A DNA stretch of 64,000 nucleotides from positions 2,991,001 to 3,055,000 of the forward strand of contig NC_012914.1 of assembly GCF_000023585.1 (NCBI RefSeq), in the 5' to 3' direction. Position 1 is the stretch's first letter, and each line of letters starts with the position of its first letter. This stretch comes from Paenibacillus sp. JDR-2 (GTDB lineage Bacteria > Bacillota > Bacilli > Paenibacillales > Paenibacillaceae). The notes under the pieces are model-generated. The model saw only the letters and a program-made list of their open reading frames with translations, was not told the origin of the DNA and made no database searches. Below are positions 17,278 through 24,903 of the stretch, piece by piece. The translations under genes were made by a program, and so were the position numbers.

Positions 17278-17359
17278 GGAAGGGGTAGAAAATATAGGAA
17301 AATGAGGCCTGTTAGAGAAAACGTTATAACAAGCTTGAACGAACCGGAGGGAAGCGCCT

Positions 17360-17518
17360 TTGCTTGTGCTGACATTCATATTAACTTTGATGAACTCGAT
17401 ATTGCTGCTCATTATTTACCTTAATCTTCCGAAGCGGGATATTGCGCGAGAAGCCGTTGAACAGGCATGGGCGAATGACCGGAAGAGACAAGAAGATAAG
17501 CAATCGGGCAATTCTTAG
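17360..17518 (+). CDS. Small predicted membrane protein, 52 residues
   Basis: A short frame starts at TTG 17360 with GGAGGG exactly 7 bases upstream and ends at TAG 17516-17518. The protein begins MLVLTFILTLMNSILLLIIYLNL, one strongly hydrophobic helix, and then becomes charged (PKRDIAREAVEQAWANDRK). It lies 82 bases after icmF and directly before a terminator, so it could be cotranscribed. The ribosome binding site, single TM helix and basic/amphipathic tail argue for a real gene. I do not recognise the family, and the function is unknown. Confidence 0.5.
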   Translation: MLVLTFILTLMNSILLLIIYLNLPKRDIAREAVEQAWANDRKRQEDKQSGNS

Positions 17519-17535
17519 AACCGCTTAAGAACGGG

Positions 17536-17570
17536 AAAGCCTCCAACCCATACGGATTGGAGGCTTTTTT
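17536..17570 (+). terminator. Rho-independent terminator after icmF/small membrane protein
   Basis: AAAGCCTCCAA and TTGGAGGCTTTTTT form a perfect 11-bp stem with a 10-base loop and T-tail. Confidence 0.9.
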
Positions 17571-17580
17571 CACAATATAA

Positions 17581-17639
17581 TATTTCATTCGCGAAACGTA
17601 TGCTGCCCCTCCTAAGGACGGCGCAGCCGTTTACGCTTG
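17581..17639. repeat. 59-bp imperfect-palindrome repeat, copy 1
   Basis: This stretch matches 30156-30214 at 55 of 59 positions in the same orientation with no gap. It begins TATTTCATTCGCGAAACGTA and ends GGCGCAGCCGTTTACGCTTG, and its two halves are imperfect inverted repeats (GCGAAACG..GCTGCC against GGCGCAGC..CGTTTACGC). Here it lies between the icmF terminator and the end of the convergent yxcD-like gene. Confidence 0.75.
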
Positions 17640-17646
17640 TGCCCGG

Positions 17647-17931
17647 CTAGTCTTCGATATCCGCCCACATTTCCTCTTCGTCCACATCCAGCTTGATGTT
17701 GGTGCGGAAGACGCGGCGGTTGTACTGCCGGTACATGTATTGCTCGATTGCTTCCAGCAAATTCGCTTCAATGATATATTGGCTCCGACCGTTAACCCAT
17801 ACTTCTGCGGTGAAGCCGTACTCTTCTTCCCAGGCCAGCTGCACCTCCACGTCCGAAGGTTGCACGCCTCTTCGATCTGCCATATGCAGACAAACGGCAT
17901 TTATAATTTCGTCCGTGTAAATTCTCGTCAT
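17647..17931 (-). CDS. YxcD-like DUF2653 family protein
   Basis: The protein has 94 residues and is acidic. It reads as a small cytoplasmic alpha/beta protein: TRIYTDEIINAVCLHMADRRGVQPSDVEVQLAWEEEYGFTAEVWVNGR, then an acidic tail ending WADIED. This matches my memory of the DUF2653 (YxcD) family of Bacilli, whose function is unknown. The start follows the stop of the upstream membrane-protein gene directly, with GGAGA about 9 bases before the ATG inside that gene's end, so the two are an operon. Confidence 0.75.
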   Translation of the reverse strand: MTRIYTDEIINAVCLHMADRRGVQPSDVEVQLAWEEEYGFTAEVWVNGRSQYIIEANLLEAIEQYMYRQYNRRVFRTNIKLDVDEEEMWADIED

Positions 17932-18360
17932 TTAGTAAGGTCTCCGCGTATCGGGATTATTTTTTTTCTTGAACATTCGGAACAACGAGATAACGATTCT
18001 TACCAGAACAAAGATCGCAATCAGGTTGATAAGGAGGCCGAAGAACTGACCCATACCGCCCATATTGCCAAGCAGACCGCCGAACAGCATGCCTGCGAGA
18101 CCGCCGATAAGCATACCCTTCATAAAGCCGCCGCCGCTGAAAAAGCCTTTGTTCGTTGTTGTAGCACCGGTTTTATTCGTAGTTGCACCAGTTTTTGTAC
18201 CGGAAGTCGACTCCTGTACGTTAGCTTGTTTCTTAGGAGTTTGCGTGTAGCTTTGTTTTGGCGATTTGAATCCGCCGCCGCGTTTTGCCGCATCCGCTTG
18301 CCCTAAACCAAATGTCAGGAACAAAGCGAAAGCCATGATGACCAATAACCCTTTTTTCAT
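17932..18360 (-). CDS. Predicted exported/membrane protein with glycine-rich hydrophobic segment
   Basis: The protein has 142 residues from the ATG at 18360 (GGAGGAG 8 bases upstream; a longer frame is unlikely). Residues 1-25 are a signal peptide (MKKGLLVIMAFALFLTFGLG..ADAA). A basic, Thr/Lys/Gln-rich low-complexity stretch follows to about residue 70. Next comes a glycine-rich segment (FFSGGGFMKGMLIGGLAGMLFGGLLGNMGGMG), a hydrophobic helix (GLLINLIAIFVLVRIVISLF) and a basic tail. The Gly-rich block resembles glycine-zipper membrane segments and the start of Tim44-like proteins. It pairs with the yxcD-like gene. Function unknown; probably sits in the cell membrane. Confidence 0.65.
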   Translation of the reverse strand: MKKGLLVIMAFALFLTFGLGQADAAKRGGGFKSPKQSYTQTPKKQANVQESTSGTKTGATTNKTGATTTNKGFFSGGGFMKGMLIGGLAGMLFGGLLGNMGGMGQFFGLLINLIAIFVLVRIVISLFRMFKKKNNPDTRRPY

Positions 18361-18497
18361 TGTGTACGTCTCCTCCTGCTTCGATGTGTAGCTCATTAAT
18401 TGCTATGATACACATTTACGGCTAATATTAACGGAGGTTTCAAAATATTTTTGTACACAATATACCAAATCATATATATGCAAAGGAGAGAACCCCT

Positions 18498-19031
18498 ATG
18501 AATTATCCATCTGCTTATTTATCGTACTTAGCGGAGTTTAACGGAACGCGGGATTTCTTCGAATGCCATGAGCTTCTGGAGGAGCACTGGAAGGAACATC
18601 CGGACGATCCGCGGGCATTGTTGTGGGTTGGACTCATTCAGCTTGCGGTTGGCCAATATCATGAGCGGCGGGGAAATTTAAAGGGTGCGGTAAAAATGTA
18701 TGAAAAGGCACTCGGTAAGCTGGACCAGCCTTCGCTTGAGCAGTTAGGTCTGGACGGAACGCGGACTATCGCGGATCTTTCGCACCGATATGAATATTTG
18801 CAGGACGGTCAATCTTTGCCCTATCAAGATATAACGCTTATCGTAACGGATCCCGAGCTTGAACAGCAATGCATTCAATTATGTAATGCCTTGCAGGCGG
18901 AATGGGGAAGCAGCAGTTCCATGGATGCGGAAGCGTTAATACACCGGCATAAATTAAGGGACCGCAGCGAAGTATTAGCGGAAAGGACAGCGGCCATCGA
19001 AACGAAAAAAAGGAACCGGACCGTGGAATAA
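18498..19031 (+). CDS. DUF309 domain protein (YpuF-like)
   Basis: The protein has 177 residues; AAAGGAGAG precedes the ATG. The N-terminal half has the DUF309 helix pair: DFFECHELLEEHWK and LLWVGLIQLAVGQYHERRGNLKGAVKMYEKAL. The conserved His, Glu and Trp residues are thought to line a small pocket. The C-terminal 90 residues are less conserved. The family is common in Bacilli and has no established function. Its last codons overlap the left arm of the shared terminator at 19011-19052. Confidence 0.8.
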   Translation: MNYPSAYLSYLAEFNGTRDFFECHELLEEHWKEHPDDPRALLWVGLIQLAVGQYHERRGNLKGAVKMYEKALGKLDQPSLEQLGLDGTRTIADLSHRYEYLQDGQSLPYQDITLIVTDPELEQQCIQLCNALQAEWGSSSSMDAEALIHRHKLRDRSEVLAERTAAIETKKRNRTVE

Positions 19032-19052
19032 CCACGTGCCCGGTTCCTTTTT
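19011..19052. terminator. Bidirectional terminator between DUF309 and carbonic anhydrase genes
   Basis: AAGGAACCGG pairs with CCGGTTCCTTTTT, with an inner TGG/CCA pair. The left arm lies within the last codons of the DUF309 gene. Confidence 0.8.
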
Positions 19053-19054
19053 GG

Positions 19055-19624
19055 TTAAGTTCTATTTTCGTAGCCGTCCACGATCAGGTCAAGCGCGCCT
19101 GTGTCCGGGTGAATGGCAAGGCCGTGTACCGGAGTGTTAGGCGGAAGAAGCGGGTGATTGCGTACGATGCTAACGCTCTTCACAACGCTGTCACGCAGGT
19201 TGTCAAAGCCGGTCAGCCAACGATTCAGGTCCACGCCGGAATGACGCAGCGTATTGATGGTTTGCTCGGAAATGCCGCGTTCCAGCATGTGGCCAACAAC
19301 CGTCTCCGGATCAATGCCGGTCATGCCGCATCCGTGGTGCGCAATAATAAACACTTCGTCTGCTTTCAGCTCATAGAGTGCTACAAGGACACTGCGCATA
19401 ATGTTGCCGAATGGCTGCGTAATAATCGCACCGGCGTTTTTGATAATTTTGGCATCGCCGTTTTTCAGATTTAATGCCTTAGGAAGCAGCTCAACGAGCC
19501 GGGTGTCCATACAAGTGACAACAACGATTTTACGGTTAGGGAACTTATCCGTAAGATATTGTTCGTATTCCTTGTTTTCGACGAAAGCTTTGTTGTGGTT
19601 CAAGATTTTTTCCAGATTGTTCAT
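19055..19624 (-). CDS. Beta-class carbonic anhydrase
   Basis: The protein has 189 residues. It contains the zinc-site motifs of beta carbonic anhydrases: VVTCMDTRLVELLP (Cys, plus the Asp-Arg dyad) and IIAHHGCGMTG (His and Cys). It catalyses reversible hydration of CO2 to bicarbonate in the cytoplasm, supplying carboxylases and pH balance. The relatively short form, with the CMDTR and HHGCGM spelling, matches the YbcF/YtiB-type enzymes of Bacilli. AGGAGGT precedes the ATG. It is followed on the same strand orientation by nothing else before the terminator; the yqkB-like gene lies upstream by 32 bases and is probably cotranscribed. Confidence 0.9.
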   Translation of the reverse strand: MNNLEKILNHNKAFVENKEYEQYLTDKFPNRKIVVVTCMDTRLVELLPKALNLKNGDAKIIKNAGAIITQPFGNIMRSVLVALYELKADEVFIIAHHGCGMTGIDPETVVGHMLERGISEQTINTLRHSGVDLNRWLTGFDNLRDSVVKSVSIVRNHPLLPPNTPVHGLAIHPDTGALDLIVDGYENRT

Positions 19625-19656
19625 TTGAATTACCTCCTGATAATAACGATGAATAA

Positions 19657-19977
19657 TTAGTTCTTCAGAAAACGCAGGTCAAGCGTATAGATCTGGCTGT
19701 CGCTCTTAAGGCTGTACGCATTACGCGCAGCATCGTAATCAATACGGAGCTCCGGCTCGAAAAACACTTCATGGCGAGGCTCATGCCAGAACGGGAACGG
19801 GTCGCCTTGAGCAAGCCTGTCATCCGGCCCGCCTTGTCCAATGAGCTGAAGAGCCGGGACACCGCTGACGACACAGCCGCAGCCTTCGGTATCATGCAGC
19901 AGTTTAAGCTGCTTGCGGCCATCCTCTATGTAAGGGGTGAGCGACTTAACGGCAGCAGGAGTAAAAGTTATGCGCAT
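19657..19977 (-). CDS. HesB/IscA-like iron-sulfur cluster biosynthesis family protein (YqkB-like)
   Basis: The protein has 106 residues. It starts MRITFTPAAVKSLTPYI, typical of the A-type carrier fold, and has DTEGCGCVVSGVPAL in the position of the first conserved cysteine loop. The C-terminal CGxC pair of classical IscA/SufA carriers is absent; the chain ends YTLDLRFLKN. That places it in the YqkB-type branch, whose iron-sulfur role is predicted rather than shown. It is probably cotranscribed with the carbonic anhydrase gene. Confidence 0.8.
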   Translation of the reverse strand: MRITFTPAAVKSLTPYIEDGRKQLKLLHDTEGCGCVVSGVPALQLIGQGGPDDRLAQGDPFPFWHEPRHEVFFEPELRIDYDAARNAYSLKSDSQIYTLDLRFLKN

Positions 19978-20114
19978 GGTAGTATTCTCTCCTTCTCTTT
20001 ACTCTATTAACGACAAAAAAAGGTTAAAGTTGATTATACGTTTTGTAATCGTTAAGATCAAGATAGGCTCTGTTCAAAATGAGCAAATTTGGAATAGGGA
20101 AGGTGGATGGAATA

Positions 20115-21626
20115 ATGACGGTACATAAGGAAATAACCGCAAAGTTTATGGAGACAATCCGTAAAATTAAAAGCTACGAAGAAGCGTTAGGCGTTTTGTA
20201 TTGGGATCTTCGGACCGGGGCACCGCGCAAAGGAATGGATACCCGCTCGGAGGTTATCGGCGCTTTGTCCGGCGATATGTTTAAGCTTTCCACTTCGCCC
20301 GAGCTTGGCGAATATTTGAACGAACTGGAGCAGCCTGCTGCACAGGAGCAATTATCCGATATTGAACGGAAACTCGTTAGCGAAACGCGCAAAGACTACA
20401 ATCGAAGCGTCAAAATTCCACCAAAGCTCTACCAGGAATACGTTGTGCTTGCTTCGCAGGCGGAATCCAAGTGGGAGGAAGCCAAAGCAAGCAACGATTA
20501 CGCCAGCTTCCAGCCGCTTCTGGAAAAAGTAATCGATTATACGCAGCAATTTATTGACCTGTGGGGGCCAAAAGCAACCCGCTATGATACCTTGCTTGAC
20601 CAATACGAGCCGGGAATGACAACGGCAGAGCTGGACCGCGTGTTTGGCGGCTTGCGCGAACAGCTGGTTCCGCTTGCTGCGGCAATTGCGGCGTCCCCGC
20701 ATCAGCCGGATACTTCTTTCCTCGGGCAAAAATACGATAAGCAGGCGCAGAAAGCGTTCAGCTTGTATATCTTGAATCAGATGGGCTACAACTTCGAAGC
20801 CGGCCGCCTCGACGAGAGCGTTCATCCGTTTGCAACCGGGCTTAACCCGGGCGATGTCCGCATTACGACCCGTTACCTGGAAGATGATGTGACCAGCGCG
20901 CTGTTCGGTACCATTCATGAGGGCGGACATGCCTTGTACGAGCAAAATATTATGCCTGAGCTGATCGGCACTACACTGTGCACGGGCACATCGATGGGCA
21001 TTCACGAATCGCAATCGCGCTTCTGGGAAAATGTCATCGGACGCAGCAAGCCGTTCTGGGAACAGTATTTCGGCAAGCTGCAGGAGAAATTCCCTGGCCA
21101 GCTGGATGTATCGGTGGAACAGTTCTACCGCGGCATCAATGTCGTGCAGCCATCCCTGATCCGGATCGAAGCGGACGAACTGACGTACAATTTGCACATT
21201 ATTATTCGGTACGAGATCGAGAAAATGATCTTTAATGAAGGCGCAAAAGCAGCCGATCTGCCGGCGATCTGGAACGACAAGTACAAAGAGTACCTGGGCA
21301 TCGTTCCTCCGTCCAACGCGGAAGGCGTGCTGCAGGACGTACACTGGTCCGGCGGCGCGTTTGGCTACTTCCCGTCGTACTCGCTTGGCAATATGTATGC
21401 TGCGCAAATCGCCGACACCATGGAACGGGAGCTTGACGGCTTCTGGAACCTGGTCGGCCGCGGCGAGCTGCTTCCTATCAAGGAATGGCTGACCGAGCGC
21501 ATCTACAAGTTCGGCAAGCTGAAGTCGCCGTCGGAGATCATCCAAAGCGTTACAGGCAAGCCGCTGGATCCTCAGCATCTGGTAAGTTATCTCGAGCGTA
21601 AATATAAGGATATCTATAAGCTGTAA
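20115..21626 (+). CDS. Peptidase M32 carboxypeptidase
   Basis: The protein has 503 residues from the ATG at 20115, favoured by AAGGTGG 8 bases upstream and by the usual family length of about 500. The zinc-binding HEGGH (in FGTIHEGGHALYEQN) and the downstream GIHESQSRFWEN glutamate helix are the M32 signature. The YWDLRTGAPRKG start and the SYSLGNMYAAQI end are also family features. M32 enzymes are cytoplasmic metallocarboxypeptidases that release C-terminal residues (Taq carboxypeptidase type). It is a single gene followed by a strong terminator. Confidence 0.95.
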   Translation: MTVHKEITAKFMETIRKIKSYEEALGVLYWDLRTGAPRKGMDTRSEVIGALSGDMFKLSTSPELGEYLNELEQPAAQEQLSDIERKLVSETRKDYNRSVKIPPKLYQEYVVLASQAESKWEEAKASNDYASFQPLLEKVIDYTQQFIDLWGPKATRYDTLLDQYEPGMTTAELDRVFGGLREQLVPLAAAIAASPHQPDTSFLGQKYDKQAQKAFSLYILNQMGYNFEAGRLDESVHPFATGLNPGDVRITTRYLEDDVTSALFGTIHEGGHALYEQNIMPELIGTTLCTGTSMGIHESQSRFWENVIGRSKPFWEQYFGKLQEKFPGQLDVSVEQFYRGINVVQPSLIRIEADELTYNLHIIIRYEIEKMIFNEGAKAADLPAIWNDKYKEYLGIVPPSNAEGVLQDVHWSGGAFGYFPSYSLGNMYAAQIADTMERELDGFWNLVGRGELLPIKEWLTERIYKFGKLKSPSEIIQSVTGKPLDPQHLVSYLERKYKDIYKL

Positions 21627-21636
21627 ATAGAAAGTG

Positions 21637-21666
21637 GCCGCCCCTTGTCGGGGCGGCTCTTTTTTG
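21637..21666 (+). terminator. Rho-independent terminator after the M32 carboxypeptidase gene
   Basis: GCCGCCCC/GGGGCGGC is a perfect 8-bp GC stem with a 5-base loop and a T-run. Confidence 0.92.
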
Positions 21667-21677
21667 TTTTCGGACGC

Positions 21678-21972
21678 GTGCTGTAACACGGAAAAAGCCT
21701 GCTATTCGGGGTAAGAGAGCTGACCGCCGCACTCGAAGTGTGCTGCAACACGGAAAATGCCTACTATTCGGGGTAATGGAGCTGAACGCCGTACCCGGGG
21801 GTGTGCTGTAACATGGAAAAAGCCTGCTATTCGGGGTTAAGGATCGGACCGCCGCACTCGAAGTGTGCTGTAACACGGAAAAAGCCTGCTATTTGGGGTA
21901 ATGGAGCTGAACCCCGTACCAGGGGGTGTGCTGTAACATGGAAAAAACATGTTATTCGGGATAATGAGGCTG
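21678..21972. repeat. Tandem array of five 62/63-bp units with a dimeric higher-order pattern
   Basis: Copies of GTGCTGTAACACGGAAAAAG begin at 21678, 21740, 21803, 21865 and 21928, giving spacings of 62, 63, 62 and 63. The linker after each core alternates between a form ending CCGCACTCGAA and a form ending CGTACCCGGGG, so the real unit is a dimer of 125 bp. Each core contains a GTG..CAC inverted pair, and CACTCGAAGTG is palindromic. The last copy is the most diverged. No gene is seen here; the frame that crosses it on the plus strand is an effect of the periodicity. Confidence 0.9.
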
Positions 21973-21974
21973 TC

Positions 21975-22012
21975 CGCAGCAGGAGATTGCTCCTGCTGCG
22001 TTTGTTCTGTTT
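21975..22012 (+). terminator. Perfect 10-bp hairpin with T-rich tail after the tandem array
   Basis: CGCAGCAGGA and TCCTGCTGCG flank a 6-base loop, and TTTGTTCTGTTT follows. It could terminate any transcript entering from the array. No gene precedes it directly. Confidence 0.55.
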
Positions 22013-22183
22013 AAAGGAGTATTACGAAGCATCTTTCTTTCAGATAGTTTTAGTCGTTTACTCTTTTGTGCCCGGATTCCAACCTCGGAGTCTCATTGTT
22101 CGGAATGCACCGACTTTTTTGCTCCTGCATAGGCTATTGTACTTACTACTTACTTTAATTGAGTAATCACGGGAGGTTAACGG
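22013..22183. other. Leader region of the ABC transporter operon
   Basis: Together with the array, this fills the 557-base gap between the M32 gene and the transporter. It contains no recognisable gene, no TPP, SAM or cobalamin riboswitch core, and no convincing sigma-A promoter by eye. Confidence 0.4.
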
Positions 22184-23194
22184 ATGAGAAGGAAGCTATG
22201 GCTGTCGCTGCTCCTCATTGTGGCGCTGACGACAACAGCCGCGCTGGCCGGCTGCGGCAAGGGAAACTCGGATAAGGTTAAGCTGACCATCGGCGAAGTA
22301 ACGCGGTCGGTCTTTTATGCTCCGGAATATGTAGCTCTGGCGAAAGGGTTTTTCGCTGACGAAGGGCTGGACGTTACGCTGACAACTACGGCAGGCGGGG
22401 ACAAAACGATGACCGCGCTGCTCTCCAACACGATTGACGTCGCGCTTGTTGGTTCGGAAACGTCGATCTATGTGTACCAGCAAGGCTCTGACGACCCGGT
22501 TATTAATTTTGCTCAAGTGACGCAAACCGACGGTACGTTCCTGGTTGCCCGGAATGATACGAACTTTGACTGGAACAACTTGAAAGGCGCTACGTTCCTC
22601 GGCCAAAGAAAAGGCGGAATGCCTCAAATGGCGGGCGAATTCACGTTAAGAAAGCATAACATTGACCCGCATGCGGATCTGGAGCTGATTCAAAACGTTG
22701 ATTTTGCCAATATCGCACCTGCATTTGCTTCCGGCACGGGCGACTATGTTCAGCTGTTTGAACCAACTGCTTCCGTTTTCGAGAAGCAAGGTACGGGCAA
22801 GGTGGTTGCCTCCTTTGGCGTAGAGAGCGGACATCTGCCTTACACCGTGTTTATGGCGAAGCAAAGCTATATCAAGAAAAATACGGCAGCAATCCAATCG
22901 TTCACCGATGCCGTACACCGCGCCCAGCTCTGGGTACAGGAAAACGATGCCTCAACGATTGCGGACGTCGTAGCCCCTTACTTTGATAACGTGGATAGAG
23001 ACATCCTGGTGAGTTCCATCGACCGTTACAAACAACAAGGCTCTTATGCTACCGATCCTGTTATTGACGAAGGCGAATGGAATAACCTTCTTGACGTAAT
23101 GACCCAAGCTGGCGAACTGAAGGAACGTACCGAATACGGCAAAATCGTGGACAACAGCTTTGCGGAGAAATCGATAGTGGACGTTAAGAAATAA
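22184..23194 (+). CDS. ABC transporter substrate-binding lipoprotein (NrtA/SsuA/ThiY-like)
   Basis: The protein has 336 residues, with GGGAGGT before the ATG. Residues 1-23 form a lipoprotein signal with lipobox LAGC (Cys24), so it is anchored on the outer face of the membrane. The rest is a periplasmic-binding-like type II fold of the NMT1/SsuA group: GEVTRSVFYAPEYVALAKGFFADEGLDV, then LSNTIDVALVGSETS. Known relatives bind nitrate, sulfonates, taurine, pyrimidine precursors or riboflavin. The pocket residues are not diagnostic by eye, so the substrate is open. It is the first gene of a three-component importer operon. Confidence 0.88.
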   Translation: MRRKLWLSLLLIVALTTTAALAGCGKGNSDKVKLTIGEVTRSVFYAPEYVALAKGFFADEGLDVTLTTTAGGDKTMTALLSNTIDVALVGSETSIYVYQQGSDDPVINFAQVTQTDGTFLVARNDTNFDWNNLKGATFLGQRKGGMPQMAGEFTLRKHNIDPHADLELIQNVDFANIAPAFASGTGDYVQLFEPTASVFEKQGTGKVVASFGVESGHLPYTVFMAKQSYIKKNTAAIQSFTDAVHRAQLWVQENDASTIADVVAPYFDNVDRDILVSSIDRYKQQGSYATDPVIDEGEWNNLLDVMTQAGELKERTEYGKIVDNSFAEKSIVDVKK

Positions 23195-23211
23195 AATAAG
23201 GGGGACTTTCG

Positions 23212-24006
23212 ATGGCTGGCGAAGATAATCGGCTGGAACTGAAGGATGTGTCCCATGTCTATGTAAATGAAAAGGGTGCTTCCTTGGCCGTCGAGAATTT
23301 GAATTTGACGGTTCGGCGCGGTGAGTTCGTCAGCCTCGTCGGTCCGAGCGGCTGCGGTAAAACAACGATTCTCAGCATGCTTGCGGGATTATTTCCTCCA
23401 AGCGGAGGGCAGGTGCTTCTCGCGGGAGCGCCTGTCCTTGGTCCGTCCCGGCTGGTTGGCTATATGCTGCAGCAGGATTTCCTGTTCCCGTGGCGGACGA
23501 TCCGGGATAATGCCGCAATCGGCCTCGAGATTGCCGGAGGAAAGACGGCCGCGGCGATGAAGGAAGTAGACCGCCTGCTGTCGGAACTGGGGCTGCCGGG
23601 TTCGGGCAGCAAGTACCCGCATGAGCTATCGGGCGGCATGCGGCAGCGTGTTGCTTTGGCCCGCATGCTTGCGACTAATCCGGAAGTGATGCTGCTGGAT
23701 GAACCTTTTTCCGCGCTGGACCTGCATATTAAGCTTCAGCTTGAAGATCTGGTAGACGAAACGCTAAAGCGTCTTGGTAAAACGGCCGTACTCGTTACTC
23801 ATGATTTGGCTGAAGCCGCAGCAATGAGCGACCGGGTTATCGTGCTGGCCGCAAATCCGGGCAGAATCGTGAAGGAGCTTGTGGTGCCGGATGAGATCCG
23901 GCAAGCCACACCGATGGAGGCGCGCAAGCTGCCGGGCTTCCAGGACGTATTTGATCAGCTGTGGGCAGAGCTTAACCGGGCGGAAGGGGGCGGCGGGCAT
24001 GCCTAA
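23212..24006 (+). CDS. ABC transporter ATP-binding protein (SsuB/TauB-like)
   Basis: The protein has 264 residues, starting 17 bases after the binding protein with a GGGGGA site. Walker A GPSGCGKTT, Q-loop QQDFLFPW, signature LSGGMRQRVALARML, Walker B VMLLDEPFSALD and the H-loop VTHDLAEA are all present, so it is a complete ATPase. It powers the importer with the permease that overlaps its end by 8 bases. Confidence 0.93.
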   Translation: MAGEDNRLELKDVSHVYVNEKGASLAVENLNLTVRRGEFVSLVGPSGCGKTTILSMLAGLFPPSGGQVLLAGAPVLGPSRLVGYMLQQDFLFPWRTIRDNAAIGLEIAGGKTAAAMKEVDRLLSELGLPGSGSKYPHELSGGMRQRVALARMLATNPEVMLLDEPFSALDLHIKLQLEDLVDETLKRLGKTAVLVTHDLAEAAAMSDRVIVLAANPGRIVKELVVPDEIRQATPMEARKLPGFQDVFDQLWAELNRAEGGGGHA

Positions 24007-24865
24007 AGTGGAGAAAACGGGCAAGAACGTATTGTTATCCGGCGTTGAGGAAGACCGCGAGAGCGGAATGAAAGAGCTTCACAGTCAATTCAAGCAAAAG
24101 GCTAGACGGGTTACTGCGGCAGTAGGCGCAACACAGATTACGATCCTGCTGCTTTTCATTGCCCTATGGGAAGTGGCAGGCAGGCAAAAGTGGATCGACC
24201 CTCTGTTGTTTAGTTACCCGACGAAAATCATCAACCAGCTATGGAATTCGATGGCAGACGGTTCGATCTGGCCGCATATCGGAATGACCGTATCCGAGAC
24301 GATTATCGGATTTCTGCTCGGTACTCTGGTCGGAACCGGTATCGCTGCGCTCTTATGGTGGTTTCCTTTTTTATCGAGAGTACTGGATCCTTATCTGGTC
24401 GTATTGAACAGTCTGCCGAAGGTTGCGCTTGGTCCTCTCTTCATCGTTACTCTTGGACCGGGCTTTACTTCGATTGTGGCGGTAACCTTGTCGGTGACGG
24501 TTATTATCACAACGATTAATATATACAACCGGTTCAGAGAGATTGAAGCGGGTTATATCAAGGTGGTCCGGTTGTTTGGCGCGAGCAGGGCGCAGCTGTT
24601 CCGGCTTGTTATTCTGCCTGCCTCTTTTCCCGTTATTATATCGGCTTTAAAAGTCAATGTAGGTCTCGCCTGGATCGGGGTTATCGTCGGCGAATTCCTT
24701 GTCGCGAAGCTTGGACTCGGCTATCTGATGATCTACGGCTTCCAGGTATTTAACTTCACCCTTGTCTTATCCACTCTGATTGTCATCGCCGTAGTCGCTA
24801 CGATCATGTATCAACTTGTGGCGATATTGGAACGAAAGTTGACGTCAGGCTGGCGGGAGCGTTAG
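23999..24865 (+). CDS. ABC transporter permease (SsuC/TauC-like)
   Basis: The protein has 288 residues from the ATG at 23999, which overlaps the ATPase gene by 8 bases and has GGAAGGGGG upstream. Five to six membrane helices follow a 40-residue cytoplasmic N-terminus. The coupling loop EAGYIKVVRLFGASRAQLFRLVILPASFP is the BPD_transp_1 EAA motif. It forms the membrane channel with the ATPase and receives substrate from the lipoprotein. The substrate group is as for the binding protein (sulfonate/nitrate/pyrimidine-type), unresolved. Confidence 0.93.
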   Translation: MPKVEKTGKNVLLSGVEEDRESGMKELHSQFKQKARRVTAAVGATQITILLLFIALWEVAGRQKWIDPLLFSYPTKIINQLWNSMADGSIWPHIGMTVSETIIGFLLGTLVGTGIAALLWWFPFLSRVLDPYLVVLNSLPKVALGPLFIVTLGPGFTSIVAVTLSVTVIITTINIYNRFREIEAGYIKVVRLFGASRAQLFRLVILPASFPVIISALKVNVGLAWIGVIVGEFLVAKLGLGYLMIYGFQVFNFTLVLSTLIVIAVVATIMYQLVAILERKLTSGWRER

Positions 24866-24903
24866 GATAATCGTATTAATCTATCCGAACGTGAGGGAAA
24901 TAA

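Noticed and set aside
20352-21689. 445-residue minus-strand frame opposite the M32 carboxypeptidase
   Set aside because: Shadow of a conserved gene; composition rich in Arg, His and Gln with no motif and no suitable start site.
21678-21972. Possible CRISPR array
   Set aside because: Units are repeated along their whole 62-63 bases with only two alternating linkers and no unique spacers; no cas genes are present.
21801-22166. 121-residue plus-strand open frame across the tandem array
   Set aside because: Its first half is translated repeat units, it has no ribosome binding site, and the rest lacks any domain pattern.
22013-22183. TPP riboswitch in front of the ABC importer, which would suggest a thiamine-precursor transporter
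   Set aside because: The conserved CTGAGA and ACCTGA cores of the THI element are not present.
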